Assembly: GCA_045110675.1 (NCBI GenBank)
Contig: JBGCGJ010000010.1
Coordinates: 1-64,000 of the forward strand
Source of the DNA: JBALVT01 sp045110675
Lineage (GTDB): Bacteria > Pseudomonadota > Gammaproteobacteria > Pseudomonadales > Halieaceae
Direction of reading: 5' to 3'
DNA: 64,000 nucleotides
Positions within the stretch are counted from its first letter, which is position 1. The number at the start of each line of letters is the position of its first letter. This document shows positions 1 through 9,515 of this stretch, one piece after another. The notes under the pieces are model-generated. The model saw nothing but the letters and a program-made list of their open reading frames with translations, did not search any database and was not told the origin of the DNA. Position numbers and translations under genes: made by a program.

Positions 1-665
1 GGCTAGTGGCGACCACCGACACCCCAAAGGCGATGGTCGACGAAGTCGCCTATCTCCGCGTTGCCGCCGTGAACGACACGGGAGCTTTTCTTGACTGGGG
101 GCTGCCAAAGCAGGTGCTCGTACCCTTTAGCGAACAGGCGGAACGAATGCAAAACGGCTACTCCTATGCGGTTTACCTCTATGTGGATCGACACAAAGAT
201 CGCATCGTCGCCTCCAGCAAATTGAGCAAATTTCTGCCCGAACACTCCAGCCGCCACAAGACCGGTCAGTCCGTCGATCTTCTGGTGTGCGGCAAGTCAG
301 AATTGGGATTCAAGTGTCTGGTGGACAATATATTTTTGGCCCTCTTACATCACAGTGACGTATTTCAACCACTGACCCCGGGGCGAAAATTGGCCGGGTA
401 TGTAAAACGTACCCGAGAGGATGGGCGGGTGGACCTGTGCCTATCCAAACCCGGTGGCGAGATAAAAGGCGAACTCGAAGATACAGTACTACAATATCTC
501 AAGGCGCAAGGTGGTACAGCGACTCTGGGTGATAAAACACCCCCGGAGGAAATCTACCAATTGTTCGAATGCAGTAAAAAGAACTTTAAGCGGGCACTGA
601 GCAAACTTTACAAGGCCAAGAAAGTGGTCATCGACGGTACGCAGTTAAGCCTGCCCAAACACTGA
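1..665 (+). CDS. cvfB: CvfB/YitL family S1-domain RNA-binding protein, 3' part
   Basis: This is the C-terminal portion of a CvfB-type protein; the open frame runs off the left edge, so the true start lies outside the window. A GTG at position 6 is internal, because the residues around it (VATTDTPKAMVDEVAYL) match the end of the first S1-like domain in this family. The visible 219 residues contain a second S1-like module (VNDTGAFLDWGLPKQVLVPF near residue 20), a third OB-like module and a C-terminal winged helix (residues about 160-215). Family members bind RNA and influence virulence or translation-related traits in Gram-positive bacteria; the role in gammaproteobacteria is poorly defined. 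The next gene, prlC, starts 55 bp downstream on the same strand. Confidence 0.85.
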   Translation, partial: LVATTDTPKAMVDEVAYLRVAAVNDTGAFLDWGLPKQVLVPFSEQAERMQNGYSYAVYLYVDRHKDRIVASSKLSKFLPEHSSRHKTGQSVDLLVCGKSELGFKCLVDNIFLALLHHSDVFQPLTPGRKLAGYVKRTREDGRVDLCLSKPGGEIKGELEDTVLQYLKAQGGTATLGDKTPPEEIYQLFECSKKNFKRALSKLYKAKKVVIDGTQLSLPKH

Positions 666-720
666 AATAGAGCCAGTATTTGCTAACCTACTAACTAACA
701 GAGTCAGGAATTCCCAGAAC

Positions 721-2754
721 ATGTCCAACCCTTTACTAGAAAACTACCCGCTTCCCCCCTTTTCAAAGATAGAAATTGCACACATTGAACCTGCCATCAA
801 ACAGTTGATTGACAGAAACCGTGAAGCGATAGACACCCTATTGGTAAGCGGTAAAGATTTTAGTTGGGACAATTTTCTACAGCCCATTGAGGAGATGGAA
901 GATGAGCTGGCGAAAGCCTGGTCACCCGTAGGGCATCTCAATGGGGTGCAAAACAGCGATGAGCTGCGCGATGCTTACAATGCCTGTTTACCACTGCTTT
1001 CGGAATACAGTACTTGGCGCGGGCAACATTCTGGGCTCTACGCGGCCTACAAAAACATCGCTGAAGGGGAAGCGTTTAAAACGCTCAGTGAAGCGCAGCG
1101 CACCGCGGTCAATCATGCGCTCAGGGACTTTCATCTCAGCGGAGTGGCCCTGCCCGATGACAAAAAAGAGCACTATGGCGCACTGCAGAAACGACTTTCG
1201 GAACTCGGCAGTCGCTTTGGGGAAAACGTGCTGGATGCCACCAATGCGTGGTCCAAAGAGGTTAGCGAAGAGGAACTTCAGGGTTTGCCCCCCACCGCTC
1301 TGGCCAGTGCCAAACAAGCAGCTGAGCAAGCCGGTGTGGATGGCTTTTTGATCAACCTGGAGTTCCCCTCATACCAACCGGTAATCACCTACTGCGATAA
1401 TGAAGAACTGCGTAGGGAGGTGTATACAGCCAACTGCACTCGCGCCTCAAATGAGGGACCTCATGCGGGTCGGTGGGACAATTCAGAGGTCATTGAAGAG
1501 ATTCTCGACTTGCGTCAGCAGCTGGCCAAACTACTCGATTTTGACAACTACGCGCAATTGTCACTGGCCACCAAAATGGCCGACAGCCCGGATCAAGTTA
1601 TCGAGTTTCTCGAGGAACTGGCCGCCAAGGCGAGGCCACAAGCCCAACGTGAATGGCGGGAACTCAACGAGTTTGCCAAAGCTGAATTCGGCAAAGAACA
1701 ACTCAATGCATGGGATGTTGCTTATTATGCAGAAAAGCTGAGACAGCAGAAGTTTGAGGTTTCTCAGGAAGAAATCCGGCCCTATCTACCCATAAACAAA
1801 GCACTTCCAGGCTTGTTTGAAGTCGTCAACCGTCTCTATGGCGTGGACATCAATGAAGTCGATGATTTCGATACCTACCATCCGGACGTTCGACTGTTCG
1901 AGGTCAGTCAGGATGGCGCTGTGATAGCGCGATTCTATCTCGATCTTTATGCCCGCGCGAACAAACGCGGTGGAGCCTGGATGGACGATTGCCGAGTAAG
2001 ACGTTACAGCGGGGATGCCCTGCAGGTTCCAGTCGCATACTTGGTGTGCAATTTTTCCGGTCCTGTGGGCGACACGCCAGCCCTACTCACTGATCAGGAG
2101 TTGACCACATTGTTTCATGAGTTTGGTCACGGCTTGCATCATATGTTAACCCGCCAGACCGTAGCCGCAGTTTCCGGAATCAATGGCGTTGCATGGGACG
2201 CGGTCGAATTACCCAGCCAATTTCTCGAAAACTGGTGCTGGGAAAAAGAAGCGCTGTCCTTTATTTCCGGGCATTTCGGAACCGACGCACCACTACCTGA
2301 CGAACTGCTGGAAAAAATGCTCGCGGCCAAAAACTTCCAGTCCGCAATGATGATGTTAAGGCAACTGGAATTCAGCATTTTCGATTTCCGCCTGCACATG
2401 GAGTGGAGCGGCCTTGCCCAGGGTTCTGTTCAGGAACTACTCGATGAAGTCCGCGCTACAGTCGCTGTCAGCATTCCACCGGCATGGAACAAATTTCAAA
2501 ACGGTTTCTCGCACATTTTCGCCGGTGGCTACGCCGCCGGTTACTACAGCTACAAGTGGGCTGAAGTGTTATCTGCCGATGCATTTTCCAAATTTGAAGA
2601 AGACGGCATCTTCAATGAGAAAACCGGCGCGGCATTTCGAGCGCATGTACTCGAGATGGGAGGCTCCAAAGAAGCAATGGAGTTATTCGTAGCCTTTCGG
2701 GGCAGAGAGCCCGCCATTGAGCCACTGCTCAGGCACTCCGGCATAGCCGCCTAA
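721..2754 (+). CDS. prlC: Oligopeptidase A (M3 zinc metallopeptidase)
   Basis: A cytoplasmic zinc endopeptidase that degrades short peptides, including cleaved signal peptides. The 677-residue length matches the roughly 680 residues of E. coli OpdA/PrlC. The M3 zinc motif HEFGHGLHH begins near residue 466; its two histidines and the downstream glutamate region (WDAVELPSQFLENW) supply the metal ligands. The N-terminal opening (NPLLENYPLPPFSKIEIAHI) is typical of the family. No signal peptide is visible, which fits a cytosolic enzyme. The gene follows cvfB and ends just before the convergent QueD-like gene. Confidence 0.96.
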   Translation: MSNPLLENYPLPPFSKIEIAHIEPAIKQLIDRNREAIDTLLVSGKDFSWDNFLQPIEEMEDELAKAWSPVGHLNGVQNSDELRDAYNACLPLLSEYSTWRGQHSGLYAAYKNIAEGEAFKTLSEAQRTAVNHALRDFHLSGVALPDDKKEHYGALQKRLSELGSRFGENVLDATNAWSKEVSEEELQGLPPTALASAKQAAEQAGVDGFLINLEFPSYQPVITYCDNEELRREVYTANCTRASNEGPHAGRWDNSEVIEEILDLRQQLAKLLDFDNYAQLSLATKMADSPDQVIEFLEELAAKARPQAQREWRELNEFAKAEFGKEQLNAWDVAYYAEKLRQQKFEVSQEEIRPYLPINKALPGLFEVVNRLYGVDINEVDDFDTYHPDVRLFEVSQDGAVIARFYLDLYARANKRGGAWMDDCRVRRYSGDALQVPVAYLVCNFSGPVGDTPALLTDQELTTLFHEFGHGLHHMLTRQTVAAVSGINGVAWDAVELPSQFLENWCWEKEALSFISGHFGTDAPLPDELLEKMLAAKNFQSAMMMLRQLEFSIFDFRLHMEWSGLAQGSVQELLDEVRATVAVSIPPAWNKFQNGFSHIFAGGYAAGYYSYKWAEVLSADAFSKFEEDGIFNEKTGAAFRAHVLEMGGSKEAMELFVAFRGREPAIEPLLRHSGIAA

Positions 2755-2760
2755 GAAAGC

Positions 2761-3246
2761 TCAGGTTTCGCCTCGCCAGATAGAACAACCCCGCTGCCCC
2801 GGTCCTGATGCCACACAGAGTTCTATTTCTCTGAGATCTTCGCCGGCAGACTGCGCGACGAGCTGTCCAAGTAGGTAGTGTGAAAACTCCTCCACGGTTG
2901 CGTTGCGAACGGGGAGCACCAAGGTATCGCTCCGAAGAAACACCATTTCCTCTTCGGCAAATTTTACTCGATAGTACAGCTCTTCCTCCTCGATTTGCTG
3001 GAAGGGGGAATCGCCCGCGAGCAACATATATTCATCCAGGGAATCACACAGAGACTTCAGACGAGTTTTATACACATTGTAATCCGCCGAAAAACCGTTC
3101 CCTCCCATCGGCGCGACAATTCGTGCAGAAACAGAATAGTTGTGGCCGTGCAGACGCTCACGATCTGTTGCAGAGAAAATCGTAAAGTGCGCGGCGGAGA
3201 ATTTATGGCTCTCCTTGTCAATATAAAGTGTTGTTAATCGTTCCAT
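2761..3246 (-). CDS. 6-pyruvoyl-tetrahydropterin synthase/QueD-like protein, non-canonical
   Basis: The 161-residue protein belongs to the PTPS/QueD T-fold superfamily. It keeps the zinc-ligand histidines in FSAAHF (near residue 20) and RLHGHNY (near residue 34). The residues used for catalysis by QueD are not evident: the Cys of the CGRLHGH motif is replaced (RERLHGH), and the LDHHYLN motif reads LDEYMLL. It is also longer than the roughly 120-residue QueD. A late GPGQRGCSIW segment resembles the family C-terminus. It may therefore be a divergent pterin-binding paralogue rather than a queuosine enzyme. It is followed 3 bp upstream (in coordinate terms) by a small membrane protein gene on the same strand, so the two are probably co-transcribed. 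Confidence 0.75.
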   Translation of the reverse strand: MERLTTLYIDKESHKFSAAHFTIFSATDRERLHGHNYSVSARIVAPMGGNGFSADYNVYKTRLKSLCDSLDEYMLLAGDSPFQQIEEEELYYRVKFAEEEMVFLRSDTLVLPVRNATVEEFSHYLLGQLVAQSAGEDLREIELCVASGPGQRGCSIWRGET

Positions 3247-3248
3247 CG

Positions 3249-3764
3249 TTAAGGCTTCCAGGATTCGTATCTGATGTGGGCTGGCTCAACAGTATTCTTA
3301 CGTTCCAGCGCCCGATCACCCAACCATTCAAACCATTCACCCCAGGACGGCTGGGCCTGCTCTTCCCTGAGATCATTCTGACAACGCCTTAGCTTTTGGC
3401 ACATGACGGCAACGATTCCACCGGCAAGGTCCAACACCAGATCCAGGGGGGCTATGCGTTTGAAAACCAACAAACCCATCGTTTCGAAAGATGTACACAC
3501 TGTGTGAGCCGCATGTTCAAATTCTGGGCCCATTTCTCGCAGTTCCGCCAGGCTAATACCATCCGGTACGTTCTGCATCATAGCCAATGCCTTCGCTAAA
3601 TCCTGATTGTAAAATGTCTGAGCCAGATTTATCGCCACCACATCTCGTTGCTGGACGCGATACTGCCGAATCTGAAACAAACCAAACACCAAACCGGTCA
3701 CAATACTGCCGGCGCCAATAATTTCCGCCAAGTTACCCAAGGTGGCTAGGCTGAGTTCCCCCAT
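3249..3764 (-). CDS. Hypothetical protein with one N-terminal membrane segment
   Basis: I do not recognise a specific family with certainty; the pattern recalls DUF4760-like proteins. The 171 residues start with a hydrophobic helix (about residues 13-33, ending in the basic stretch QIRQYRVQQRD). A mainly helical soluble part follows, with WGEWFEWLGDR near the C-terminus. It is likely an inner-membrane protein with a cytoplasmic domain. It lies directly upstream of the QueD-like gene with a 2-bp gap, so the two are probably translated from one message. Confidence 0.7.
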   Translation of the reverse strand: MGELSLATLGNLAEIIGAGSIVTGLVFGLFQIRQYRVQQRDVVAINLAQTFYNQDLAKALAMMQNVPDGISLAELREMGPEFEHAAHTVCTSFETMGLLVFKRIAPLDLVLDLAGGIVAVMCQKLRRCQNDLREEQAQPSWGEWFEWLGDRALERKNTVEPAHIRYESWKP

Positions 3765-3901
3765 CGCATCGAGTCCTGTTATTCTATGTGCTGTCGCTAG
3801 TGTATCGCCTTGGACTACGACCTGTCAGCTATAGCAAGGCAAAGCGAATTGTTTCAGTCTCAGCTCGCACAAAATAAATCCCACAAGAAATTTGGAGAAC
3901 T

Positions 3902-4603
3902 ATGAAAACAGCAATAATAACCGGGGCCAGTGTGGGTATTGGCGCGGCAGCCGCTCAAAGCTTCATCGACGATGGCTTCGCCGTTTACAACTTGTCAAGA
4001 CGCGCTTGCTCGGTTGCGGGTGTTGAAAATCTGGTTTGCGATCTGGCCAACCAATCCTCTATCGACACATGTTGTGCAACACTAAAACCCATCATTGCCA
4101 AAAGCGATACTGTCGCACTTGTGCACAACGCCTGTCAGATGCGCAAAGACGACGCGCTGAATTGCCAATCAAACAGTCTCAGAGACGTCTTGGAAACCAA
4201 TGTCGTCGCAATCAACAGCATAAACCAACACTTACTGGGGGAAATGCCCAGCAGCTCCAGTGTACTTTACATCGGTTCGACGCTTTCAGAGAAAGCGGTG
4301 GCGGGATCTTTCAGCTATGTCATCTCCAAACACGCGGTGCTGGGAATGATGCGCGCGAGCTGCCAGGACCTGATGAACAGCGGCATTCATACGGCTCTCA
4401 TCTGCCCCGGATTTACCGATACGGAAATGTTGCGCACCCACCTGGGCAATGATCAGTCCACCATCGATGCTATTGGCGCCATGAACAGTTTTGGCCGACT
4501 GGTGGAACCGGCTGAAATCGCCAGGCTAATTCACTGGAGTCACACGAACCCTGTTATAAACGGCTCCGTACTGCACGCCAACCTGGGTCAGAAGGAGTCC
4601 TGA
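3902..4603 (+). CDS. Short-chain dehydrogenase/reductase (SDR family)
   Basis: A 233-residue classical SDR. The Rossmann dinucleotide motif TGASVGIG lies at residues 8-15. The SDR core asparagine region is VHNAC near residue 80. The catalytic Ser and Tyr-x-x-x-Lys appear as YIGST and YVISK (about residues 121-143). The substrate cannot be predicted from sequence. The ATG is preceded by TTGGAGAAC, a good ribosome binding site. The next gene, a YhhQ-type transporter, begins 3 bp after the stop codon, so the two form an operon. The start region is divergent from the minus-strand pair at 2761-3764. Confidence 0.92.
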   Translation: MKTAIITGASVGIGAAAAQSFIDDGFAVYNLSRRACSVAGVENLVCDLANQSSIDTCCATLKPIIAKSDTVALVHNACQMRKDDALNCQSNSLRDVLETNVVAINSINQHLLGEMPSSSSVLYIGSTLSEKAVAGSFSYVISKHAVLGMMRASCQDLMNSGIHTALICPGFTDTEMLRTHLGNDQSTIDAIGAMNSFGRLVEPAEIARLIHWSHTNPVINGSVLHANLGQKES

Positions 4604-4606
4604 GCC

Positions 4607-5380
4607 GTGATCGGCCACGAAGATCTCCGCGAGCGCCGTGAGCGTGTTTTCCTTGTTCTGGCCGGGACATTCCTGTGTGCGATGACGCTGCTGAACGTCA
4701 TTGGTATCACACGCTTTATACAGCTTGGACCAATGGCGCTCGCAGTGGGTGTCCTCCCCTACCCGATTACCTTTTTGTGCACCGACCTGATTTGCGAACT
4801 TTACGGAAAGAGTCGGGCCAATTTTCTTGTGACGGTTGGCCTGGGATTGAATTTCTTCATCCTGTTCATTCTCTTTCTGGGCGATGCTATACCGGCAGTT
4901 CCCAATGCGAGCATGCCACCATGGCAGGTACTACAATTGGCTGCACCGGTGCCGCTACCTAACGGTGACGTTGTGCAGGACAGCGTGGGACTTTATCAGC
5001 TAATCTACGCAACCAGTTCCGGTGCCGTGTTCGCGTCGATGATGGCCTACGTTGCCGCACAGTATTGTGATGTGAAGCTGTTTCATTTTTTTAAGCGCAT
5101 TACCAAAGGTAAACACCTGTGGATCAGAAACAACTTCAGCACTCTGTTAAGCCAGATGGTCGATTCCATCATGGTTATCAGCGTAACTTTTGGCGCCGCA
5201 TTTTATCGGGGTGAAATGGCCTTTCAGGTTCTGTTGGTGTTGATCGGCAGCAACTACCTCTTTAAGGCCAGTGTGGCCTTAATCGATACGGGGCCTTTTT
5301 ACTTTTTTGTCTACCAATTGCGCTCTTATCTTCAGTTAAAACCTAACGAAACTGTGGTCAGTCAATACCCATCTCAATAG
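4607..5380 (+). CDS. YhhQ/VUT family queuosine precursor transporter
   Basis: A polytopic inner-membrane protein of 257 residues with about six hydrophobic segments. It has the family features YPITFLCTDLICELYGK (near residues 53-69) and a central loop containing WIRNNFSTLLSQMVDS. Members of PF02592, including E. coli YhhQ, import queuosine precursors. The start is GTG at 4607, 3 bp after the SDR stop codon. A QueD-like gene lies about 1.4 kb away on the other strand, which is compatible with a 7-deazaguanine connection but does not prove one, since that QueD-like protein lacks the usual catalytic residues. Confidence 0.9.
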   Translation: MIGHEDLRERRERVFLVLAGTFLCAMTLLNVIGITRFIQLGPMALAVGVLPYPITFLCTDLICELYGKSRANFLVTVGLGLNFFILFILFLGDAIPAVPNASMPPWQVLQLAAPVPLPNGDVVQDSVGLYQLIYATSSGAVFASMMAYVAAQYCDVKLFHFFKRITKGKHLWIRNNFSTLLSQMVDSIMVISVTFGAAFYRGEMAFQVLLVLIGSNYLFKASVALIDTGPFYFFVYQLRSYLQLKPNETVVSQYPSQ

Positions 5381-5393
5381 TATTTTCTAATGA

Positions 5394-8300
5394 CTACGCA
5401 GCCTCAACGATCTGAACGACAGTTTCGGCTGCCTCCCCTCGGAATTGCGCTAGCAGCGCCAGCTTCCTCAGGGCCAGCCTTTCTCTATTGCTGTCTTTCA
5501 CGTGTCCAAACCCTCTTAACTGGGCAGGCAATTCAGCTAACTGACGGGCAACTTCATAATTTTCCTCGGTGAGTCCCGACCGCAAAACACTCAGCAGCTC
5601 AATGTATTCCTCTATGTCAGCTCGCTCTTGTTTGCGCTCTGCGGTGTAGCCAAACACATCCAGCGCGGTTCCACGTAAAAATCGAAATTTGGGCAGCAGC
5701 TCAAAGGACTTCATCATCCAGGCGCGAAATTCACGCTTGATGAGGTGGCCGGTATTGGGGTCCCGTTTGCTGAACAGAGGCGGCGCCAGGTTGAAGCGCA
5801 ATTGGTAATCTCCCTCAAATTGCTGTTCAAGTTTCTCTCTGAACGATCCATCACTATAGAGTCGGGCGACCTCATACTCGTCTTTATAGGCCATAAGTTT
5901 GTAAAGATTCTTCGCGGCGATTTCCGCTAATGAACCGGTCTGTTGTGAATTTGGATCTATAGCTTCGAAGCTTTCAATTGCATCCGTATAAACTTGTGCA
6001 TAGCGAGCATTTTGATATTGTCGCAGACGAGTCTTTCTGTCAGCTACGATTTCCGACAATGCCAAGACAGGTGTTGTCGCGTTATCAACCGAAACCAGTC
6101 CCATCACTCTATCTGGCTGATCGGCGCATCGACGGCCCCACAAAAAAGCCTGTTTGTTAAACTCCACCGCGACGCCGTTGAGTTCGATGGCCTGGTCTAA
6201 AGCCGGCGCAGAAACGGGTACCAATCCGCGCTGCCAAGCGAAGCCAAGTAGGAACAAATTGCTGGCAATGGAATCACCCAATAACGCGGTGGCGATTGCC
6301 GTAGAGTCGATAAAATGACATCCCTGTTCACCGACTTCGGTACATATCGTGTCTTTCATTGCCTGGGTCGGGAACTGCGCATCTGGCTCGAGAATAAACG
6401 AGGAGGTGGGAACTTCAGCGTCGTTCACCACCGCGTGCGATCGACCCTGCGCTACCTTACCCATGGATTCATAAGTGGCTGTGACCACAAGATCGCAGCC
6501 CAATAACAGATCGGCTTCCCCGGCGGGTATTCTCACTGCAGTAATCGCTTCCTGAGTTTTGCCTACCCGAACATGGCTTACCACGGCACCGAATTTTTGC
6601 GCGAGCCCCGTTTGATTCATTGTGGCGCAACCCTTGCCCTCAATGTGCGCTGCCATCGCCACTAAGGCAGTGATGGTGAGAACACCGGTGCCTCCCACTC
6701 CGGTAACCACGGTATTCCAGGGGCGATCCAACTCGGGCAAAACCGGATCCGGCAGTGGATCGAAAACAATCTCTTCTGATCTATCGTCCACGGTGGGTTT
6801 ACGCAAGCTTCCCCCGATAACGGATACAAAGCTCGGACAAAAACCATTAGCGCAGCTGTAGTCCTTGTTACATGAGTTCTGATCGATTCTTCGCTTGCGG
6901 CCCAGCTCGGTTTCGAGCGGTAAAACCGAGAGGCAATTGGACTTCACACTGCAATCACCACACCCTTCGCAAACGGCATCGTTGATAAACAAACGCTTGG
7001 GCGGGTCAATCAGAATTCCCTTTTTTCGGCGGCGTCGTTTTTCGGCGGCACAGGTCTGCTGATAAATAACAATGGATGTGCCCTGATACTCCCGCAATTC
7101 CCGTTGCAATGCGTCCATCTCATCCCGGTGATGCAACGAATAGCCATCGATAGATCCGAATTTTCCGCGCCAGGGTTCAGGCTCATCACTCACCAACGCG
7201 ATACGCCGCACGCCTTCGCCTTTGACCTGATAGATTAAATCCTCAACACTCAGTGAGCCGTCTATGGGTTGACCACCCGTCATCGCAACAGCATCGTTAT
7301 ACAAAATCTTGTAGGTGATATTCACACCGGATGAGACTGCCGCGCGAATGGCCAAGATACCGGAGTGGAAATAGGTACCATCTCCCAGGTTTTGAAAGAC
7401 ATGCTGCGTTTCGGTGAAGGGAGCCTGACCAATCCAGGTGACACCTTCTCCGCCCATCTGGGTAAACGTGTGGGTTTCTCGATCCGGCATCCAGGTGGCC
7501 ATGTAGTGGCAGCCGATACCGCCGAGGGCGTGACTGCCTTCAGGAACCTTGGTGGAAGTATTATGGGGGCAACCGGAGCAAAAATGCGGCACGCGCTCAA
7601 GAGAGTCTCGTGGAATGGCAAGTGAGCGTTCTTTCTTTTCAATCCAGGCAATACGCTCATCCATGGTCTCGGACTTATAAAAGCGCTTTATTCGACTGGC
7701 AATAGCCAAGGCAACCATGGCGGGAGTGAGTTCGGACAAGTTGGGCAGCAGGTCTCGGCCCTCTTCATCAAACTCGCCAATCACCCGCGGGCGGGCATGC
7801 ACCGGATTATTATAGAGTTGCCCGGTGAGCTGGTCTTCGATTATCGAGCGCTTCTCCTCCACCACCAATATTTCTTCCAAACCCTCGGCAAAGGCGTGGG
7901 TAGTGACAGGCTCTAGTGGCCAACTCATTCCCACCTTGTAAACACGAAGACCAATTTCTGCGGCGACATCTGCGGTGATGCCGATATCTTCCAGTGCCTG
8001 CATGACGTCGAGATCGGCTTTACCCGTCGAGACAATACCAAAACGCGCTTGAGGGCTATCGAGTACGACTTTATTAAGACCGTTCACCCTGGCAAATTCT
8101 CGAGCTGCATAAATCTTGAATTTGTTCAGACGCAACTCCTGCTCCAGAGGTTTGTCAGGCCAACGACCGTGAACACCATCTTCCGGTAACTGGAAATCTT
8201 CGGGAATAACAATTTGAATTCGGTTGGGATCGATGTCCGCCGAAATAGCCGAATCCATATTCTCAGTGATCGCCTTCAGTGCAACCCAGCAGCCACTGTA

Positions 8301-8891
8301 ACGAGAGAGTTCCCAGCCAAACACACCGAGGTCCAACACCTCTTGTACATTGGAAGGGCTGAGAACCGGCACAGACGCCCCAATAAACATGTGCTCAGAT
8401 TGGTGCGGCAAAGTGGAGGACTTGCAGGCATGATCGTCTCCGGCGACCGCCAAGACACCGCCATACTTGGAGGTACCAAAAGCGTTGGCGTGTTTGATCA
8501 CATCCATGCTGCGATCTACCCCCGGCCCCTTGCCATACCACATCCCGAAAACGCCATCGTATTTCGCCCCGGCAAACAAATTGGTTTGCTGAGACCCCCA
8601 AACTGAAGTCGCCGCTAAATCCTCGTTCACGCCGGGTTGGAAGTGAACATTATGTTTTTCGAGCCAGGGCCTCGCTTTCCACATGGCCTGATCGACACCA
8701 CCGACTGGCGAGCCCCTGTAACCAGAGATAAACGCCGCTGTGTTGAGGCCCCGCTGCTGATCGCGTTGATGCTGTAGCATGGGCAATCGGACCAAAGCTT
8801 CGATGCCGGTCATGTAAGCACGAGCGGTATCCAGGGCATATTTATCATCGAGACTGACTTTGCGGACCGGGGAGAGATCGAACTTTGGCAT
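5394..8891 (-). CDS. Indolepyruvate ferredoxin oxidoreductase, fused alpha-gamma type
   Basis: A thiamine-diphosphate enzyme that oxidatively decarboxylates aryl- or branched-chain 2-oxo acids to acyl-CoA. It is a single chain of about 1165 residues, joining the parts that are separate IorA and IorB subunits in archaea. In order it has an N-terminal pyruvate-ferredoxin-type domain, a central TPP-binding domain (HFCSGCPHNTSTKV and GGIGCHYMATWM near residues 440-480), an Fe-S cluster region (CEGCGDCSVKSNCLSV) and a C-terminal gamma domain with TGVGGTGVLTI. The ATG at 8891 has GGAG eight bases upstream; a longer reading would need a TTG at 8939 with no ribosome binding site. It is divergent from an Lrp-type regulator and sits beside an aminotransferase gene that could make its substrate. 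Confidence 0.93.
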   Translation of the reverse strand: MPKFDLSPVRKVSLDDKYALDTARAYMTGIEALVRLPMLQHQRDQQRGLNTAAFISGYRGSPVGGVDQAMWKARPWLEKHNVHFQPGVNEDLAATSVWGSQQTNLFAGAKYDGVFGMWYGKGPGVDRSMDVIKHANAFGTSKYGGVLAVAGDDHACKSSTLPHQSEHMFIGASVPVLSPSNVQEVLDLGVFGWELSRYSGCWVALKAITENMDSAISADIDPNRIQIVIPEDFQLPEDGVHGRWPDKPLEQELRLNKFKIYAAREFARVNGLNKVVLDSPQARFGIVSTGKADLDVMQALEDIGITADVAAEIGLRVYKVGMSWPLEPVTTHAFAEGLEEILVVEEKRSIIEDQLTGQLYNNPVHARPRVIGEFDEEGRDLLPNLSELTPAMVALAIASRIKRFYKSETMDERIAWIEKKERSLAIPRDSLERVPHFCSGCPHNTSTKVPEGSHALGGIGCHYMATWMPDRETHTFTQMGGEGVTWIGQAPFTETQHVFQNLGDGTYFHSGILAIRAAVSSGVNITYKILYNDAVAMTGGQPIDGSLSVEDLIYQVKGEGVRRIALVSDEPEPWRGKFGSIDGYSLHHRDEMDALQRELREYQGTSIVIYQQTCAAEKRRRRKKGILIDPPKRLFINDAVCEGCGDCSVKSNCLSVLPLETELGRKRRIDQNSCNKDYSCANGFCPSFVSVIGGSLRKPTVDDRSEEIVFDPLPDPVLPELDRPWNTVVTGVGGTGVLTITALVAMAAHIEGKGCATMNQTGLAQKFGAVVSHVRVGKTQEAITAVRIPAGEADLLLGCDLVVTATYESMGKVAQGRSHAVVNDAEVPTSSFILEPDAQFPTQAMKDTICTEVGEQGCHFIDSTAIATALLGDSIASNLFLLGFAWQRGLVPVSAPALDQAIELNGVAVEFNKQAFLWGRRCADQPDRVMGLVSVDNATTPVLALSEIVADRKTRLRQYQNARYAQVYTDAIESFEAIDPNSQQTGSLAEIAAKNLYKLMAYKDEYEVARLYSDGSFREKLEQQFEGDYQLRFNLAPPLFSKRDPNTGHLIKREFRAWMMKSFELLPKFRFLRGTALDVFGYTAERKQERADIEEYIELLSVLRSGLTEENYEVARQLAELPAQLRGFGHVKDSNRERLALRKLALLAQFRGEAAETVVQIVEAA

Positions 8892-8981
8892 TGCCTTGAC
8901 TCCAACAACGGGCGGGGTTGACCTGTTATTGTGGCTCAATTAAAACGAATTTTTTATCTTATCTAACCCGTTGCAACCGAC

Positions 8982-8987
8982 TATAAT
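8982..8987 (+). promoter_or_regulatory. Candidate -10 box for the Lrp-type regulator
   Basis: A perfect TATAAT lies 45 bp before the regulator ATG. A -35 match is weak (TTATCT at 17-bp spacing), so the promoter may depend on an activator or be read only moderately. Confidence 0.4.
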
Positions 8988-9019
8988 GTCTAATTAAGAC
9001 CTATAGGCGATAAAAATTG

Positions 9020-9029
9020 GTTAATTAAC
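9020..9029. promoter_or_regulatory. AT-rich palindrome in the divergent regulator/IOR region
   Basis: GTTAATTAAC is a perfect 10-bp palindrome ending 2 bp before the regulator ATG. A related imperfect repeat, GTCTAATTAAGAC, lies at 8988-9000. Lrp/AsnC proteins bind AT-rich dyads, so these are plausible autoregulatory or divergent-control sites; this is inference from position and symmetry. Confidence 0.4.
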
Positions 9030-9031
9030 TC

Positions 9032-9502
9032 ATGGAACTCAATAAACAAGACCTCAAGATCCTAAGCTTGCTCCAGGAAGACGCCACCATCAGCACCGCC
9101 AGCATTGCAGATCAAATCAATATGTCTCAATCGCCGTGCTGGCGAAAAATCAATCGGCTTGAGCAGGAGGGATACATCAAGCGCAGGGTCGCATTGTTGG
9201 ACCGGGCCGCCCTGGGAATGGACGTGGTGGTGTTTTCGACGGTTAATCTGACCTCTACTGGGCGGCAGAACCTGCTAGAATTTGAGCGCGATATCGTCAG
9301 GCACCCGGAGGTCATTGAGTGCTATACGATGACGGGTATCTGGGACTACATGTTAAAAATCGTGACCCGAGATATACGCCACTATGAAGAGTTTGTTCGC
9401 AATACCTTGACCACCAGCCCTTCGATTCGAGAGCTGCATTCTCACATGGCGGTTACGGAAATAAAAAATAGTACTGAACTACCTCTGGAAACCCAACTGT
9501 AA
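9032..9502 (+). CDS. Lrp/AsnC family transcriptional regulator
   Basis: A 156-residue feast/famine regulator. An N-terminal winged helix-turn-helix (residues about 4-60, LNKQDLKILSLLQEDATIS to INRLEQEGYIKRR) is followed by a RAM/AsnC ligand-binding domain (residues about 65-145, including VIECYTMTGIWDYMLKIVTRD). Such proteins sense amino acids or related acids and control their metabolism. It is divergent from the indolepyruvate oxidoreductase and is followed 13 bp later by an aminotransferase, so it probably regulates both sides. Lrp/AsnC palindrome-like sequences lie just upstream. Confidence 0.94.
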   Translation: MELNKQDLKILSLLQEDATISTASIADQINMSQSPCWRKINRLEQEGYIKRRVALLDRAALGMDVVVFSTVNLTSTGRQNLLEFERDIVRHPEVIECYTMTGIWDYMLKIVTRDIRHYEEFVRNTLTTSPSIRELHSHMAVTEIKNSTELPLETQL

Positions 9503-9515
9503 ATCAGGCCCAGTC

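Noticed and set aside
8892..8939. Upstream TTG start for the indolepyruvate oxidoreductase
   Set aside because: There is no ribosome binding site there, while the ATG at 8891 has GGAG at good spacing.
8971..8995. A third TTGCAAC, before the Lrp gene
   Set aside because: CGTA is not present at 16 bp, so it does not match the ECF-type motif.
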